A DNA stretch of 11,946 nucleotides from Pirellulaceae bacterium (GTDB taxonomy: Bacteria; Planctomycetota; Planctomycetia; Pirellulales; Pirellulaceae), in contig JASLRF010000055.1 of assembly GCA_030744095.1 (NCBI GenBank), positions 1-11,946 of the forward strand. Direction: 5' to 3'. Below the pieces are notes generated by a model. The model was given only the letters and a program-made list of their open reading frames with translations. It did not search any database and was not told where the DNA came from. Shown one piece after another: positions 1 through 7,454 of this stretch (position 1 is its first letter; each line of letters begins with the position of its first letter). The translations under genes and the position numbers were made by a program.

Positions 1-2
1 AT

Positions 3-293
3 GGAAAGGCGAATATGATCCGCTTCAATTTCTTCAGCCGGCAGGGCGCTTTCGAGCGGCTGGACAATGGAAAGTATCGTGTGAATCCCGATCGCTTTCG
101 CACCGCCACAAAAAACCTCTCGTCTCTGCTGTTGCAACTGCAAGGTGATGGTAACTACGAAGGCGCGGCACGCCTGGTCCGGGAAGAAGGCGTAATCGGC
201 GAGCAACTTAAAGCGGAACTCGATCGGTTGAGCAAGAAAGGGATCCCAGTGGACATCGTATTTGAACAAGGTGTCAATGTCCTCGGGCTGTGA
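3..293 (+). CDS. C-terminal end of an M49 / dipeptidyl-peptidase III-like metallopeptidase (5' partial)
   Basis: The reading frame is open to the left edge (first full codon at base 3), so this is the last 96 or so residues of a longer protein. The ATG at 15 is probably internal, because the codons before it read on in frame. The tail has a stretch resembling LQGDGNYEGAARLV, then EEGVIGEQLKAELDRL, then GIPVDIVFEQG ending in VLGL. I recall this pattern from the C-terminus of bacterial M49 (DPP III-like) zinc peptidases, some of which are mislabelled dihydrofolate reductase. The HEXXGH-type zinc site would lie upstream, outside the window, so catalytic competence cannot be judged. The stop lies 63 bases before the probable cutC start on the same strand, and no terminator hairpin is seen between them, so co-transcription is possible. 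The family call rests on memory of the C-terminal pattern alone. Confidence 0.6.
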   Translation, partial: GKANMIRFNFFSRQGAFERLDNGKYRVNPDRFRTATKNLSSLLLQLQGDGNYEGAARLVREEGVIGEQLKAELDRLSKKGIPVDIVFEQGVNVLGL

Positions 294-356
294 CGTTTTC
301 CCAACCAGTGAACCGCTTTCTGCGTTGTTCGATTGAAATCCTGCTGCGGTTGCAAC

Positions 357-1079
357 ATGTCGAAGCCCAAGACGCTGGAAGTCTGCATTGCCTCGCTGGC
401 GGATGCTCTGTCGGCCGAGCAGGGTGGCGCCGATCGGTTGGAGCTCAATGTCGCCTTGGAGCTGGGCGGTCTGACGCCAACGGCTGGTTTGTTCCAGCAG
501 ATCAAGCAGAACGTCGCGGTGCCGGTGATCGTAATGATTCGCCCTCGTGGAGCGGGGTTCTGCTATTCCGCGAGCGAACAGCAGGTGATGTTACATGACG
601 CAGAAATACTCCTTGATCTTGGAGCCGATGGTGTTGCCTCGGGGGCGTTGTGCGACGACCAAAGTCTCGATGTCCAATTCTGGGCGACGCTCGTGCAGCT
701 GGCCGGCGATCGCGAGACGGTCTTTCATCGAGCATTCGATACTGTCGCGTCGCGAGAAGATCTGCTAGTGGAGTTGATTGATCTCGGCACTACACGCGTG
801 CTGACTTCGGGAGGCAGTACAACTGCGCTGGAGGGGGCTGAACAGATCGCGAGGCTCCGGCATTTTGCCGATGACAAGATCGAAATCCTTCCCGGCTCAG
901 GTGTAACGGCAGAGAACCTTGGCGAGTTGGTGCATATCACTGGGTGTGATCAGGTGCATGGTTCTTTCGGAATTGCACAGTGCGACGCAGGTGTCGGTGT
1001 CGTTGTTGACACGTATCCGGCGACAAGCCAGGATCGCGTCGCCGCCGCTCGACGCGCGTTGGACTGCTGCCCAATGTAG
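357..1079 (+). CDS. cutC: CutC family protein (TIM barrel, putative copper homeostasis)
   Basis: Encodes 240 residues, the usual CutC size, predicted cytoplasmic. Family landmarks in order: LEVCIASLADAL at 7-18, GGADRLELN at 23-31, LELGGLTPTAGL at 34-45, the strand VPVIVMIRPRGAGFCYS at 55-71, LGADGVASGAL at 88-98, FHRAFDT at 123-129, RVLTSGGSTTALEGAEQI at 147-164, EILPGSGVT at 176-184 and VHGS at 200-203. The ELC seen in many homologues is ELN here. CutC was named for copper tolerance in E. coli, but that assignment is disputed and no enzymatic reaction is settled, so the copper role should be read as a family label. A TTG at 333 could add eight Cys-rich residues (KSCCGCN), but ATG 357 matches the family N-terminus; neither has a clear ribosome binding site. 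The methyltransferase start follows after 20 bases, suggesting one transcript. Confidence 0.9.
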   Translation: MSKPKTLEVCIASLADALSAEQGGADRLELNVALELGGLTPTAGLFQQIKQNVAVPVIVMIRPRGAGFCYSASEQQVMLHDAEILLDLGADGVASGALCDDQSLDVQFWATLVQLAGDRETVFHRAFDTVASREDLLVELIDLGTTRVLTSGGSTTALEGAEQIARLRHFADDKIEILPGSGVTAENLGELVHITGCDQVHGSFGIAQCDAGVGVVVDTYPATSQDRVAAARRALDCCPM

Positions 1080-1099
1080 CCCTGACACAGAGGCAAACC

Positions 1100-1948
1100 A
1101 TGAATCGAATTTCCAACGTACACCGACGACGCAATGCGGACAGTCGTGGTCGCTGGGAGTGTTTTGCGACGCATCGCCGCAAAGTGACCGAACTGTTGAT
1201 GGCCTCGCACGCGGAGAGGCAAGGTCGACTCTGCTTGCTCGGCGCGGGGAATTGCAATGATCTGGATTTGACCGCGCTGACCAAGGTGTACTCAGAAGTC
1301 CATCTGGTTGATCTTGACCAAGAAGCAGTCACCAACGGTGTTGCATCGCAAGGTCTGGTAGACACGGACCGTGTTCGTGTGCATGGTGACATCGATCTAG
1401 CTGGCTGCAACGAGATCGTCAGCGACTGGGTGTTGGGGCGATTGCCCACTGATACGGACGTCCAACAGTGTATTGATGCGGTTAGTTCATTTCCTGTGCC
1501 GCAAGTCCCGGGGCCTTTTGATGTGATCGCTTCGGTGTGTCTGCTGACTCAATTATTCGACTCCGTGTCAATGAGCTTGGGCGGCGAACACCCACGTTTC
1601 TTGGAGTTGTTGACTTGCATTCGTTTGCGGCACGTTCGCCTGCTTTTTGAATTATTGCAACCGGGCGGCACGGCGATCTTGATCACGGATTTTGTTTCGT
1701 CGAGCACATCTCCTCTACTGGCGAACACATCCGAACGTGATCTTCCAGGCCTCGCGGCGAAACTGATCAATTCGCGAAACTTCTTCACTGGGACCAATCC
1801 CGCCGTGTTGCAGGCGCTATTCAAGACCGATGCGGTGATCGGACCTCAGGTGAGCCACCTGGAAGTGACAGAACCCTGGCTGTGGGACTTTGGACCACGA
1901 ACATACGCTGTCTTCGCCATTACTTCACAAAAACACACTAGCGACTAG
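1100..1948 (+). CDS. Class I SAM-dependent methyltransferase-like protein, substrate unknown
   Basis: Encodes 282 residues, probably cytoplasmic. A Rossmann-type SAM site is visible: motif I LCLLGAGNCNDLDL at 44-57 (glycine loop), and the next strand VHLVDLD at 67-73 supplies the acidic residues expected to contact the ribose. FDVIASVCLLTQLF at 140-153 fits motif IV, and LLQPGGTAILITDFVS at 185-200 fits the post-motif strand and turn typical of class I enzymes. The basic N-terminus (NVHRRRNADSRGRW at 6-19) precedes the core. I do not recognise a substrate-specific subfamily; the hydrophobic insert between motifs IV and post-motif may form a substrate cap. It starts 20 bases after cutC and ends before a convergent metH, so it is probably the last gene of the unit. 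The ATG at 1100 lacks a strong ribosome binding site. The methyltransferase fold is well supported; any specific reaction would be a guess. Confidence 0.75.
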   Translation: MNRISNVHRRRNADSRGRWECFATHRRKVTELLMASHAERQGRLCLLGAGNCNDLDLTALTKVYSEVHLVDLDQEAVTNGVASQGLVDTDRVRVHGDIDLAGCNEIVSDWVLGRLPTDTDVQQCIDAVSSFPVPQVPGPFDVIASVCLLTQLFDSVSMSLGGEHPRFLELLTCIRLRHVRLLFELLQPGGTAILITDFVSSSTSPLLANTSERDLPGLAAKLINSRNFFTGTNPAVLQALFKTDAVIGPQVSHLEVTEPWLWDFGPRTYAVFAITSQKHTSD

Positions 1949-1994
1949 TTGCTCTGTTAAGACTAAGAATTAGGGTTGTCGGACCCGATTGTCG

Positions 1995-2036
1995 TGGTTC
2001 GCTCCGCGAACCAAACGTTTTGATCGCAGCGATCAA
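1995..2036. terminator. Two adjacent hairpins in a convergent gap (terminator or REP-like element)
   Basis: Hairpin 1 (1995-2013) is perfect: arm TGGTTCGC, loop TCC, arm GCGAACCA. Hairpin 2 (2020-2036) is also perfect: arm TTGATCG, loop CAG, arm CGATCAA, with an outer CG/CG pair possible across a two-base bulge. They sit between the 3' ends of the methyltransferase and metH, where a bidirectional terminator would be expected. Neither is followed by a good run of T on either strand, so simple intrinsic termination is not proven. The core of hairpin 1 recurs in the hairpin at 9587-9619, which favours a dispersed palindromic element. Confidence 0.45.
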
Positions 2037-2100
2037 CGACTATCTCGCCAGGCGACCATTCTTCTTCAACCGTAAAATCAAAAATTGACTAATCACTGAA

Positions 2101-5100
2101 CTAACTGTCGTATCCTAGATTCGGCGACAGCCAGTGTTCGACTTCCTGCAAGGTCATGCCTTTGCGGCGCGCGTAATCTTCGGCCTGCTCTTTTGTGATT
2201 CGGTCGACGGAAAAATACCTGGCTGCCGGATGCGCGAAATAGAAGCCACTGATGCTCGCCGCCGGTAGCATCGCGAAACTCTCCGTCAATTCAATTCCGG
2301 TGTTCGCTTCGGCAGCGAGCAGATTGAACAGTGTCCGTTTCTCGGTGTGATCGGGGCAGGCGGGGTAACCTGGTGCGGGTCGAATACCGCGGTATTTCTC
2401 GGCAATCAAGTCGTCGCTGGACAAGCTTTCGCCGGAACCAAAGCCCCAGTCCTGGCGAGCGCGCCTGTGTAGCATCTCGGCAAACGCTTCCACCAGTCGA
2501 TCGGCCAGCGCCTTGATCATGATCGAATTGTAGTCGTCGTTTTCCGCATCAAACTTGGCACACAGATCCGCAGCCCCCACGCCTGTCGTGACGGCGAATG
2601 CTCCCAAGAAATCTTCGCGCCCGGAATCACGCGGTGCGATGTAATCGACCAGACTTCGAAACTCGGACTGTCCCTTGCGTTGCCATTGCTGGCGCAGCAT
2701 AAGAAATCGTGTGAGCTCTACGGCGCGGCTCTCGTCAGTGAAAAGAACAATATCTTCACCGTCGGCGGCTGCGGGCCAAAAACCGTAAACGCCATTGGCC
2801 GTGAGTCGTCGATTTGCGACCAGATCTGCCAGCAATTGTTGAGCATTGTCGAACAGTTCGCGGGCCACCTGGCCCACTGTCGGCTCATCGAGAATCTCGG
2901 GGTATTTCCCTTTCAGTTCCCAAGTCGCAAAGAACGGTGACCAATCGATGAAGGGGACGATTTCCGCCAGTGGCGCGTCGGTCAGCTGCCGAGTGCCCGT
3001 GAACGTGGGCCGGTCGATCTGGACGGCCTGCCAGTCAGTCTGAAAATGTTTAGTACACGCTTCGGTATACGGTGCCAGTTGCACTTTGCGGTTTTCATAC
3101 GACGTGACCAGCTTTCTCTGTAACGCTGCGTTTTCTATCTCATAATTGGGGCGCAACTCCGGGTTCAAGAGCGAATCAACGACGCCGACACAACGGGATG
3201 CGTCCAGCACATGAACGGTTGGCTCCTTGGATTGCGAGGCAATCTTGACAGCCGTGTGTTTCGCGCTGGTGGTTGCACCGCCGATCAGGATTGGAATTTT
3301 GATCCCCTGGCGTTCCAACTCCTTGGCATTATGCGCCATCTCGTCCAGGCTGGGCGTGATCAAGCCTGATAGGCCAATGATATCAACGCTCTCTTGGACA
3401 GCGGTCTCAATTATTTTTTCGCACGACACCATCACTCCCAGATCAATGACTTCGTAGTTATTGCAACCCAGCACGACGCCCACGATGTTCTTACCAATGT
3501 CGTGCACGTCACCTTTCACAGTAGCCAGCAAGATCTTACCGCGAGCCGCATTCTCGGCCTCGTCAGCGTCAGCTTTCTCCTGTTCCATGAACGGCAACAG
3601 ATAGGCCACGGCCTTTTTCATGACCCGTGCGGATTTGACCACCTGTGGCAGGAACATCTTGCCCGCGCCAAACAGATCGCCAACGACGCTCATTCCAGCC
3701 ATCAACGGCCCTTCGATGATGTGCAAGCATCGCTCATGACATTGCCGAGCTTCTTCGACATCTTCTTCGATGAACTTGTCGATGCCTTTGACGAGCGCGT
3801 GCGTGAGCCGTTCTGTCACATCGGATTGGCGCCATTGGAGATTCTCTTCTTTGGCCTTCTTCCCCGGCCCCGACACGGATTCCGCGAATACAACGAGCCG
3901 CTCAGTGGCGTCATCGCGGCGATTGAAAAGCACGTCTTCCACTCGCTCGAGCAGTTCTTTGGGCACTTCTTGGTAGACTTCCAGTTGTCCGGCGTTCACG
4001 ATGCCCATGTCCAGGCCGGCACCGATGGCGTGGTACAGGAACGCGGAATGCATCGCTTCGCGGACAACATCGTTGCCACGAAACGAAAATGAAATGTTGC
4101 TCACACCGCCAGAAACTTTGGCACCGGGACAGTCACGTTTGATGCGTCGCGTGGCTTCGATAAAGTTGACGGCGTAGTTGTTGTGTTCTTCGATTCCGGT
4201 GGCGACCGTCAGAATATTCGGATCGAAGATAATGTCTTCCGGTGGGAAACCAACGCGTTTGGTCAATAGCTGAAAAGCGCGTTGGCAAATCCGTACTTTG
4301 TCGTCAACTTGTGTCGCCTGGCCTTGTTCGTCGAACGCCATCACGACGACGGCCGCGCCATAGCGTCGGACCAACGTGGCGCGGCGAAAGAACTCTTCCT
4401 CGCCATCCTTCAAACTGATCGAATTAACGATGGCTTTGCCCTGCACGCATTTTAGACCCGCTTCGATCACCGACCATTTCGAACTATCGATCATCACCGG
4501 CACAGTGGCCACATCAGGTTCGCCGGCAATCAAGTTCAAGTACCGCGTCATCGCCTCTTCGCTGTCCAGCAAATCGGCATCCATGTTGATGTCGATTACC
4601 GCCGCGCCGCCGGTTACTTGCTGTCGCGCCACTTCAACCGCTTCTTCGAAAAGCTCGTCGCGGATCAGTCGAGCGAATCGACGCGAACCAGTGACGTTGG
4701 TGCGTTCGCCGATCATTAGAAAGTTGCTTTCTGGGCGCAACGTCAACGCTTGCGTGCCGCTCAATCGCGTGTACGGTTCGACGGTCGTTTTCTGATGCGG
4801 CGTGATACTCTCAACGGCGTCGCACATCGCGCGAATATGTTCAGGCGTGGTACCGCAGCAACCTCCCACAATGTTGACCCATCCGTTGTGGGCAAATTCG
4901 GCAATCATCTCCGCCATCTGCCCCGGACTTAGGTCGTACGCACCCATCTCATTGGGCAACCCGGCATTGGGATGGCAGCTGATGAATGCGGGCGCAATTT
5001 GCGACAGCTCTTCGACCAGCGGACGCATTAATTGCGGACCAAGCGCACAGTTCATCCCAATACTGAGAAGCGGAAAATGCGAGATTGCGTTGCAGAATGC

Positions 5101-5805
5101 CGCCACCCCCTGACCAGAGACAAACGTTGCCCCCGATCGGTCGAAGGTGGCCGAGACCATCACGGGAACTTCGCAGCCAGTTTCCGCAATGCACTTCTGT
5201 ATGGCAAACAGGCAGGCTTTCAGATTCAGCGTATCGATAACCGTTTCCGGAAGGAGCAGGTCGACACCACCCTCGATCAACGCTGACACCTGGGCATGAT
5301 ACGAATCTACCAATTCGTCGAACGTCACCGAACGGAATCCAGGATCCTCGACGCTTGTCGAAATGGACGCGGCTTTTGTCGTCGGACCGATCGAACCGGC
5401 AACAAAGCGAGGCCTGCTGGGTGTGCGAAGATTGAATTCGTCCACCGCCGCTCGCGCGCATGCCGCGGCCGACAAGTTGATTTCGCGGACCAATTCGTGC
5501 GGAAAATCAAACTCATCAACCCCTATCGTGCTCGCACCAAATGTGTTCGTTTCGACGATATCAGCGCCCGCGTCCAGATAGCGCCGGTGGATCTCCGTGA
5601 CCGAGTCTGGATGCGTCAGACAAAGCACGTCCACAAAGTTCTTGAGATCCTTATTGTGGCCCGCAAAGCGGTCGCCCCGAATTGCCGCCTCGTCCAGCTT
5701 TAACGCCTGAACCATGGTCCCCATGGCGCCGTCGAGGACCAGGATTCGGCTGGCCAGCAGCTCCTGCAACATCGCTTCTGTACCCGTTCGGGTGGCAATT
5801 GACAT
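2101..5805 (-). CDS. metH: Cobalamin-dependent methionine synthase (5-methyltetrahydrofolate-homocysteine methyltransferase)
   Basis: Encodes 1234 residues, close to E. coli MetH (about 1227). It transfers methyl from methyltetrahydrofolate via cobalamin to homocysteine, giving methionine, in the cytoplasm. All modules are present in order. Homocysteine domain about 15-335: LDGAMGTM at 24-31 and zinc ligands C253 (GMNCALG), C316 and C317 ([10 protein letters not shown]). Pterin domain about 360-620: [11 protein letters not shown] at 364-374, [10 protein letters not shown] at 405-414, [14 protein letters not shown] at 565-578. Helical cap about 650-750 and B12 domain about 755-890, with base-off ligand H768 in DVHDIG and GLSGLITPS at 811-819. 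Reactivation domain about 930-1230, with SAM-site R1142 in RPAPGYP. The ATG at 5805 has no clear ribosome binding site; an in-frame ATG at 5772 would lose 11 residues. It is a single-gene unit, divergent from the next locus. Confidence 0.98.
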   Translation of the reverse strand: MSIATRTGTEAMLQELLASRILVLDGAMGTMVQALKLDEAAIRGDRFAGHNKDLKNFVDVLCLTHPDSVTEIHRRYLDAGADIVETNTFGASTIGVDEFDFPHELVREINLSAAACARAAVDEFNLRTPSRPRFVAGSIGPTTKAASISTSVEDPGFRSVTFDELVDSYHAQVSALIEGGVDLLLPETVIDTLNLKACLFAIQKCIAETGCEVPVMVSATFDRSGATFVSGQGVAAFCNAISHFPLLSIGMNCALGPQLMRPLVEELSQIAPAFISCHPNAGLPNEMGAYDLSPGQMAEMIAEFAHNGWVNIVGGCCGTTPEHIRAMCDAVESITPHQKTTVEPYTRLSGTQALTLRPESNFLMIGERTNVTGSRRFARLIRDELFEEAVEVARQQVTGGAAVIDINMDADLLDSEEAMTRYLNLIAGEPDVATVPVMIDSSKWSVIEAGLKCVQGKAIVNSISLKDGEEEFFRRATLVRRYGAAVVVMAFDEQGQATQVDDKVRICQRAFQLLTKRVGFPPEDIIFDPNILTVATGIEEHNNYAVNFIEATRRIKRDCPGAKVSGGVSNISFSFRGNDVVREAMHSAFLYHAIGAGLDMGIVNAGQLEVYQEVPKELLERVEDVLFNRRDDATERLVVFAESVSGPGKKAKEENLQWRQSDVTERLTHALVKGIDKFIEEDVEEARQCHERCLHIIEGPLMAGMSVVGDLFGAGKMFLPQVVKSARVMKKAVAYLLPFMEQEKADADEAENAARGKILLATVKGDVHDIGKNIVGVVLGCNNYEVIDLGVMVSCEKIIETAVQESVDIIGLSGLITPSLDEMAHNAKELERQGIKIPILIGGATTSAKHTAVKIASQSKEPTVHVLDASRCVGVVDSLLNPELRPNYEIENAALQRKLVTSYENRKVQLAPYTEACTKHFQTDWQAVQIDRPTFTGTRQLTDAPLAEIVPFIDWSPFFATWELKGKYPEILDEPTVGQVARELFDNAQQLLADLVANRRLTANGVYGFWPAAADGEDIVLFTDESRAVELTRFLMLRQQWQRKGQSEFRSLVDYIAPRDSGREDFLGAFAVTTGVGAADLCAKFDAENDDYNSIMIKALADRLVEAFAEMLHRRARQDWGFGSGESLSSDDLIAEKYRGIRPAPGYPACPDHTEKRTLFNLLAAEANTGIELTESFAMLPAASISGFYFAHPAARYFSVDRITKEQAEDYARRKGMTLQEVEHWLSPNLGYDS

Positions 5806-5840
5806 CAGTTTCTGGCTCGTTGAATCCGAATTCGCAGCAT

Positions 5841-5878
5841 CTCAGCGGCAGATGATCCCGCAGACCGCCTCTGCTGAG
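5841..5878 (-). promoter_or_regulatory. Imperfect stem-loop in the metH leader
   Basis: On the + strand, CTCAG-CGG-CAGA at 5841-5852 pairs with TCTG-CTGAG at 5870-5878, giving nine base pairs with a three-base bulge (CGG) on one arm. It begins about 36 bases upstream of the metH start and would lie in its 5' leader. I see no match to the cobalamin (B12-box), SAM or SAH riboswitch cores, so this is a structural observation only. Confidence 0.25.
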
Positions 5879-5961
5879 CGAATATCCCAGATGACCTGTG
5901 ATCACGCAAGGCCAACGCGAAAGCTGTAAGTCATTGTTTCGTCAGAAGTTAATCACTTAAC

Positions 5962-5995
5962 GAACCGCCTCGGGCTGCAAGCAGAGGGGGGGTTC
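5962..5995. other. GC-rich imperfect stem-loop with a short T run on the + side
   Basis: GAACC-G-CCTC at 5962-5971 pairs with GAGG-GGG-GGTTC at 5984-5995, enclosing a 12-base loop with a one-by-three internal loop. On the + strand it is followed three bases later by TTTTCCCT, so it loosely resembles an intrinsic terminator or attenuator reading rightward. No + strand gene ends just upstream. It could be an attenuator in the leader of the gene at 6063, or a barrier in the divergent region. Function unknown. Confidence 0.25.
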
Positions 5996-6062
5996 TACTT
6001 TTCCCTACCGTCAAAGTTCACCTCAGACTCAAGACTGGCATAACCCGAACCGATAACGAGGA

Positions 6063-7454
6063 ATGCCAATACACACCCATTCTGAGTATCGAGCCATGAG
6101 CAACTCACATTCGAAGCGACCCCGACGTAGTTTCGCGACGGGAGCCCCACGTTCTACGAGTCCGCAGCACGTCGCCGACGGACTGCGGTACGACGGCGAA
6201 GAAGTGCCGGTCCTGATTCGCCTGCCGGATCTCTCTCCACAGGCCCTCTTGCGCGAACCGGCACCAACAGCCGCTACGCAGGCTGCACTGGCACCAACCG
6301 CCCCGGACAAAGAAGAGACGGACCTGCCCGAGCACCCGGAGTCCTCCCAATCGGCAGCATCAACCTCAGCGGTTGTCACGCCACCAACAGCCACGCCGCT
6401 CGACGCCGAGCCACAAGCGGCGCAAGCGGCGGTCAAGCAATCATCTGACGACCAGGCGACTGGCAATCAGTCCAACCCAACCGACACAGATTTGACACTG
6501 GCCACGCCTGAAGGTCCGCCACGTAAGCGTCGTCGGCGCAACTCGAGCGGTCGAGAACAGAACGGGGAACGGCTGGACAAAGTTCAGTTCGCGTCGCAGC
6601 AAGAACCGCAGCAACCTGCTAGAAATCGGACCGCGTTCGCCACGAATGTCGTCGGGCAGGATCGAAACATCCTGGCGTTCGACAAATCGCGACTATTGAT
6701 CGGCGCTAGTCTGGTCATTGTCGCGGGCCTCGCCTATTTTGCACTGAGCGGTGGTGACGAAGATCCGGCAGATCCGGCGGGAAAGTGGGTTGATGGCGAA
6801 GCGGACTCGGTGGTTCGGACTGTCGAACAGACGTCCGAACCCGAAGCGGATCTCTGGCCAACTGACCAAAACTCGCCAGCGAGTCACGAAGAATCGGCGC
6901 TGGCACACCAAACGGGACCCTCCTCTGACGCCGCCGCATCCGCGGCCGGATCGGTTCCGGTTTGGCCGACTGAACCGGGACAGCAACCGGTGAATTCGTA
7001 CGATCCAGCAACGCTGCCAGCTTCCGAACACACCTACAGCATGCCGGTGGTTGCAGCGCCCGCTAACGGAGTGAGCAACCCCGCACCGCGCAACGATGGG
7101 CCCACTTTGGGATGGCCGACAGGTCCTTCGACACCGCCACAGTCAACGTCAGCTGCGGAGCCCGTTGACGGCTGGCCAGAAGCTGCGATGGCTACGCCGA
7201 ACACCGATGCTCCCAACGGAGCGCCCAAAGGCTACTATGCGTCGGAGGCCGCCGCCGGTAACAGAACGTCCCCATCAACCGTTGGCGGTGTCGCGGACGC
7301 GCCGGCTGTACGTATGGGAAGACTGGAAACAGCAGGACCCTATTCAGGCGGGCCCATCAACACCGCGGCCAATCCTGGCTCCCAATTGAATGGTACGATC
7401 GAAATCCCTCGACCACGGGCTAACAATGAATACAACGGATCAAACGTTTATTAG
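6063..7454 (+). CDS. Single-pass membrane protein, Pro/Ala/Ser-rich, with repeated Trp-Pro motifs; function unknown
   Basis: Not recognised as a named family. From ATG 6063 it has 463 residues. Residues 1-205 are hydrophilic and rich in Ala, Pro and Thr, with a basic patch PPRKRRRRNSSGR near 150-165. One hydrophobic helix follows (LLIGASLVIVAGLAYFAL, about 211-228). The rest, 230-463, is a low-complexity Pro/Ser/Gly/Asn tail. Positive charge before the helix and acidic residues just after it suggest an N-in, C-out topology. Trp-Pro occurs at W265, W301, W351 and W371, three of them as WPT. No enzymatic motif is visible. An in-frame ATG at 6096 is an equally plausible start: GAGG lies too close to 6063, and a weak promoter-like pair (TTCACC at 6017, CATAAC at 6039) would leave a 6063 start almost leaderless. 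The 3' end overlaps the next gene by 29 bases, so the two are probably translationally coupled partners. Confidence 0.8.
   Translation: MPIHTHSEYRAMSNSHSKRPRRSFATGAPRSTSPQHVADGLRYDGEEVPVLIRLPDLSPQALLREPAPTAATQAALAPTAPDKEETDLPEHPESSQSAASTSAVVTPPTATPLDAEPQAAQAAVKQSSDDQATGNQSNPTDTDLTLATPEGPPRKRRRRNSSGREQNGERLDKVQFASQQEPQQPARNRTAFATNVVGQDRNILAFDKSRLLIGASLVIVAGLAYFALSGGDEDPADPAGKWVDGEADSVVRTVEQTSEPEADLWPTDQNSPASHEESALAHQTGPSSDAAASAAGSVPVWPTEPGQQPVNSYDPATLPASEHTYSMPVVAAPANGVSNPAPRNDGPTLGWPTGPSTPPQSTSAAEPVDGWPEAAMATPNTDAPNGAPKGYYASEAAAGNRTSPSTVGGVADAPAVRMGRLETAGPYSGGPINTAANPGSQLNGTIEIPRPRANNEYNGSNVY

Noticed and set aside
333..356. Cys-rich N-terminal extension of CutC from TTG 333 as a metal-binding segment
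   Set aside because: The CutC family normally begins at about ATG 357, TTG is a minor start, and no ribosome binding site supports it.
937..1449. A 170-codon - strand frame across the cutC/methyltransferase junction
   Set aside because: It is antisense to two recognisable genes, is unusually rich in Arg and Ser, and has no domain signal.
3394..4092. A 232-codon open frame on the + strand inside metH
   Set aside because: It lies wholly antisense to the well-conserved B12/cap region of metH and its translation shows no family motif. It is a shadow of the real gene.
6017..6044. Promoter-like pair TTCACC / CATAAC with a 16-base spacer before the membrane protein gene
   Set aside because: Each box matches only four of six consensus bases. 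It is mentioned for start choice but is too weak to call.
5806..6062. Cobalamin, SAM or SAH riboswitch upstream of metH
   Set aside because: I looked for the B12-box and for the conserved SAM/SAH riboswitch cores on the - strand and found none. Only generic stem-loops are present.
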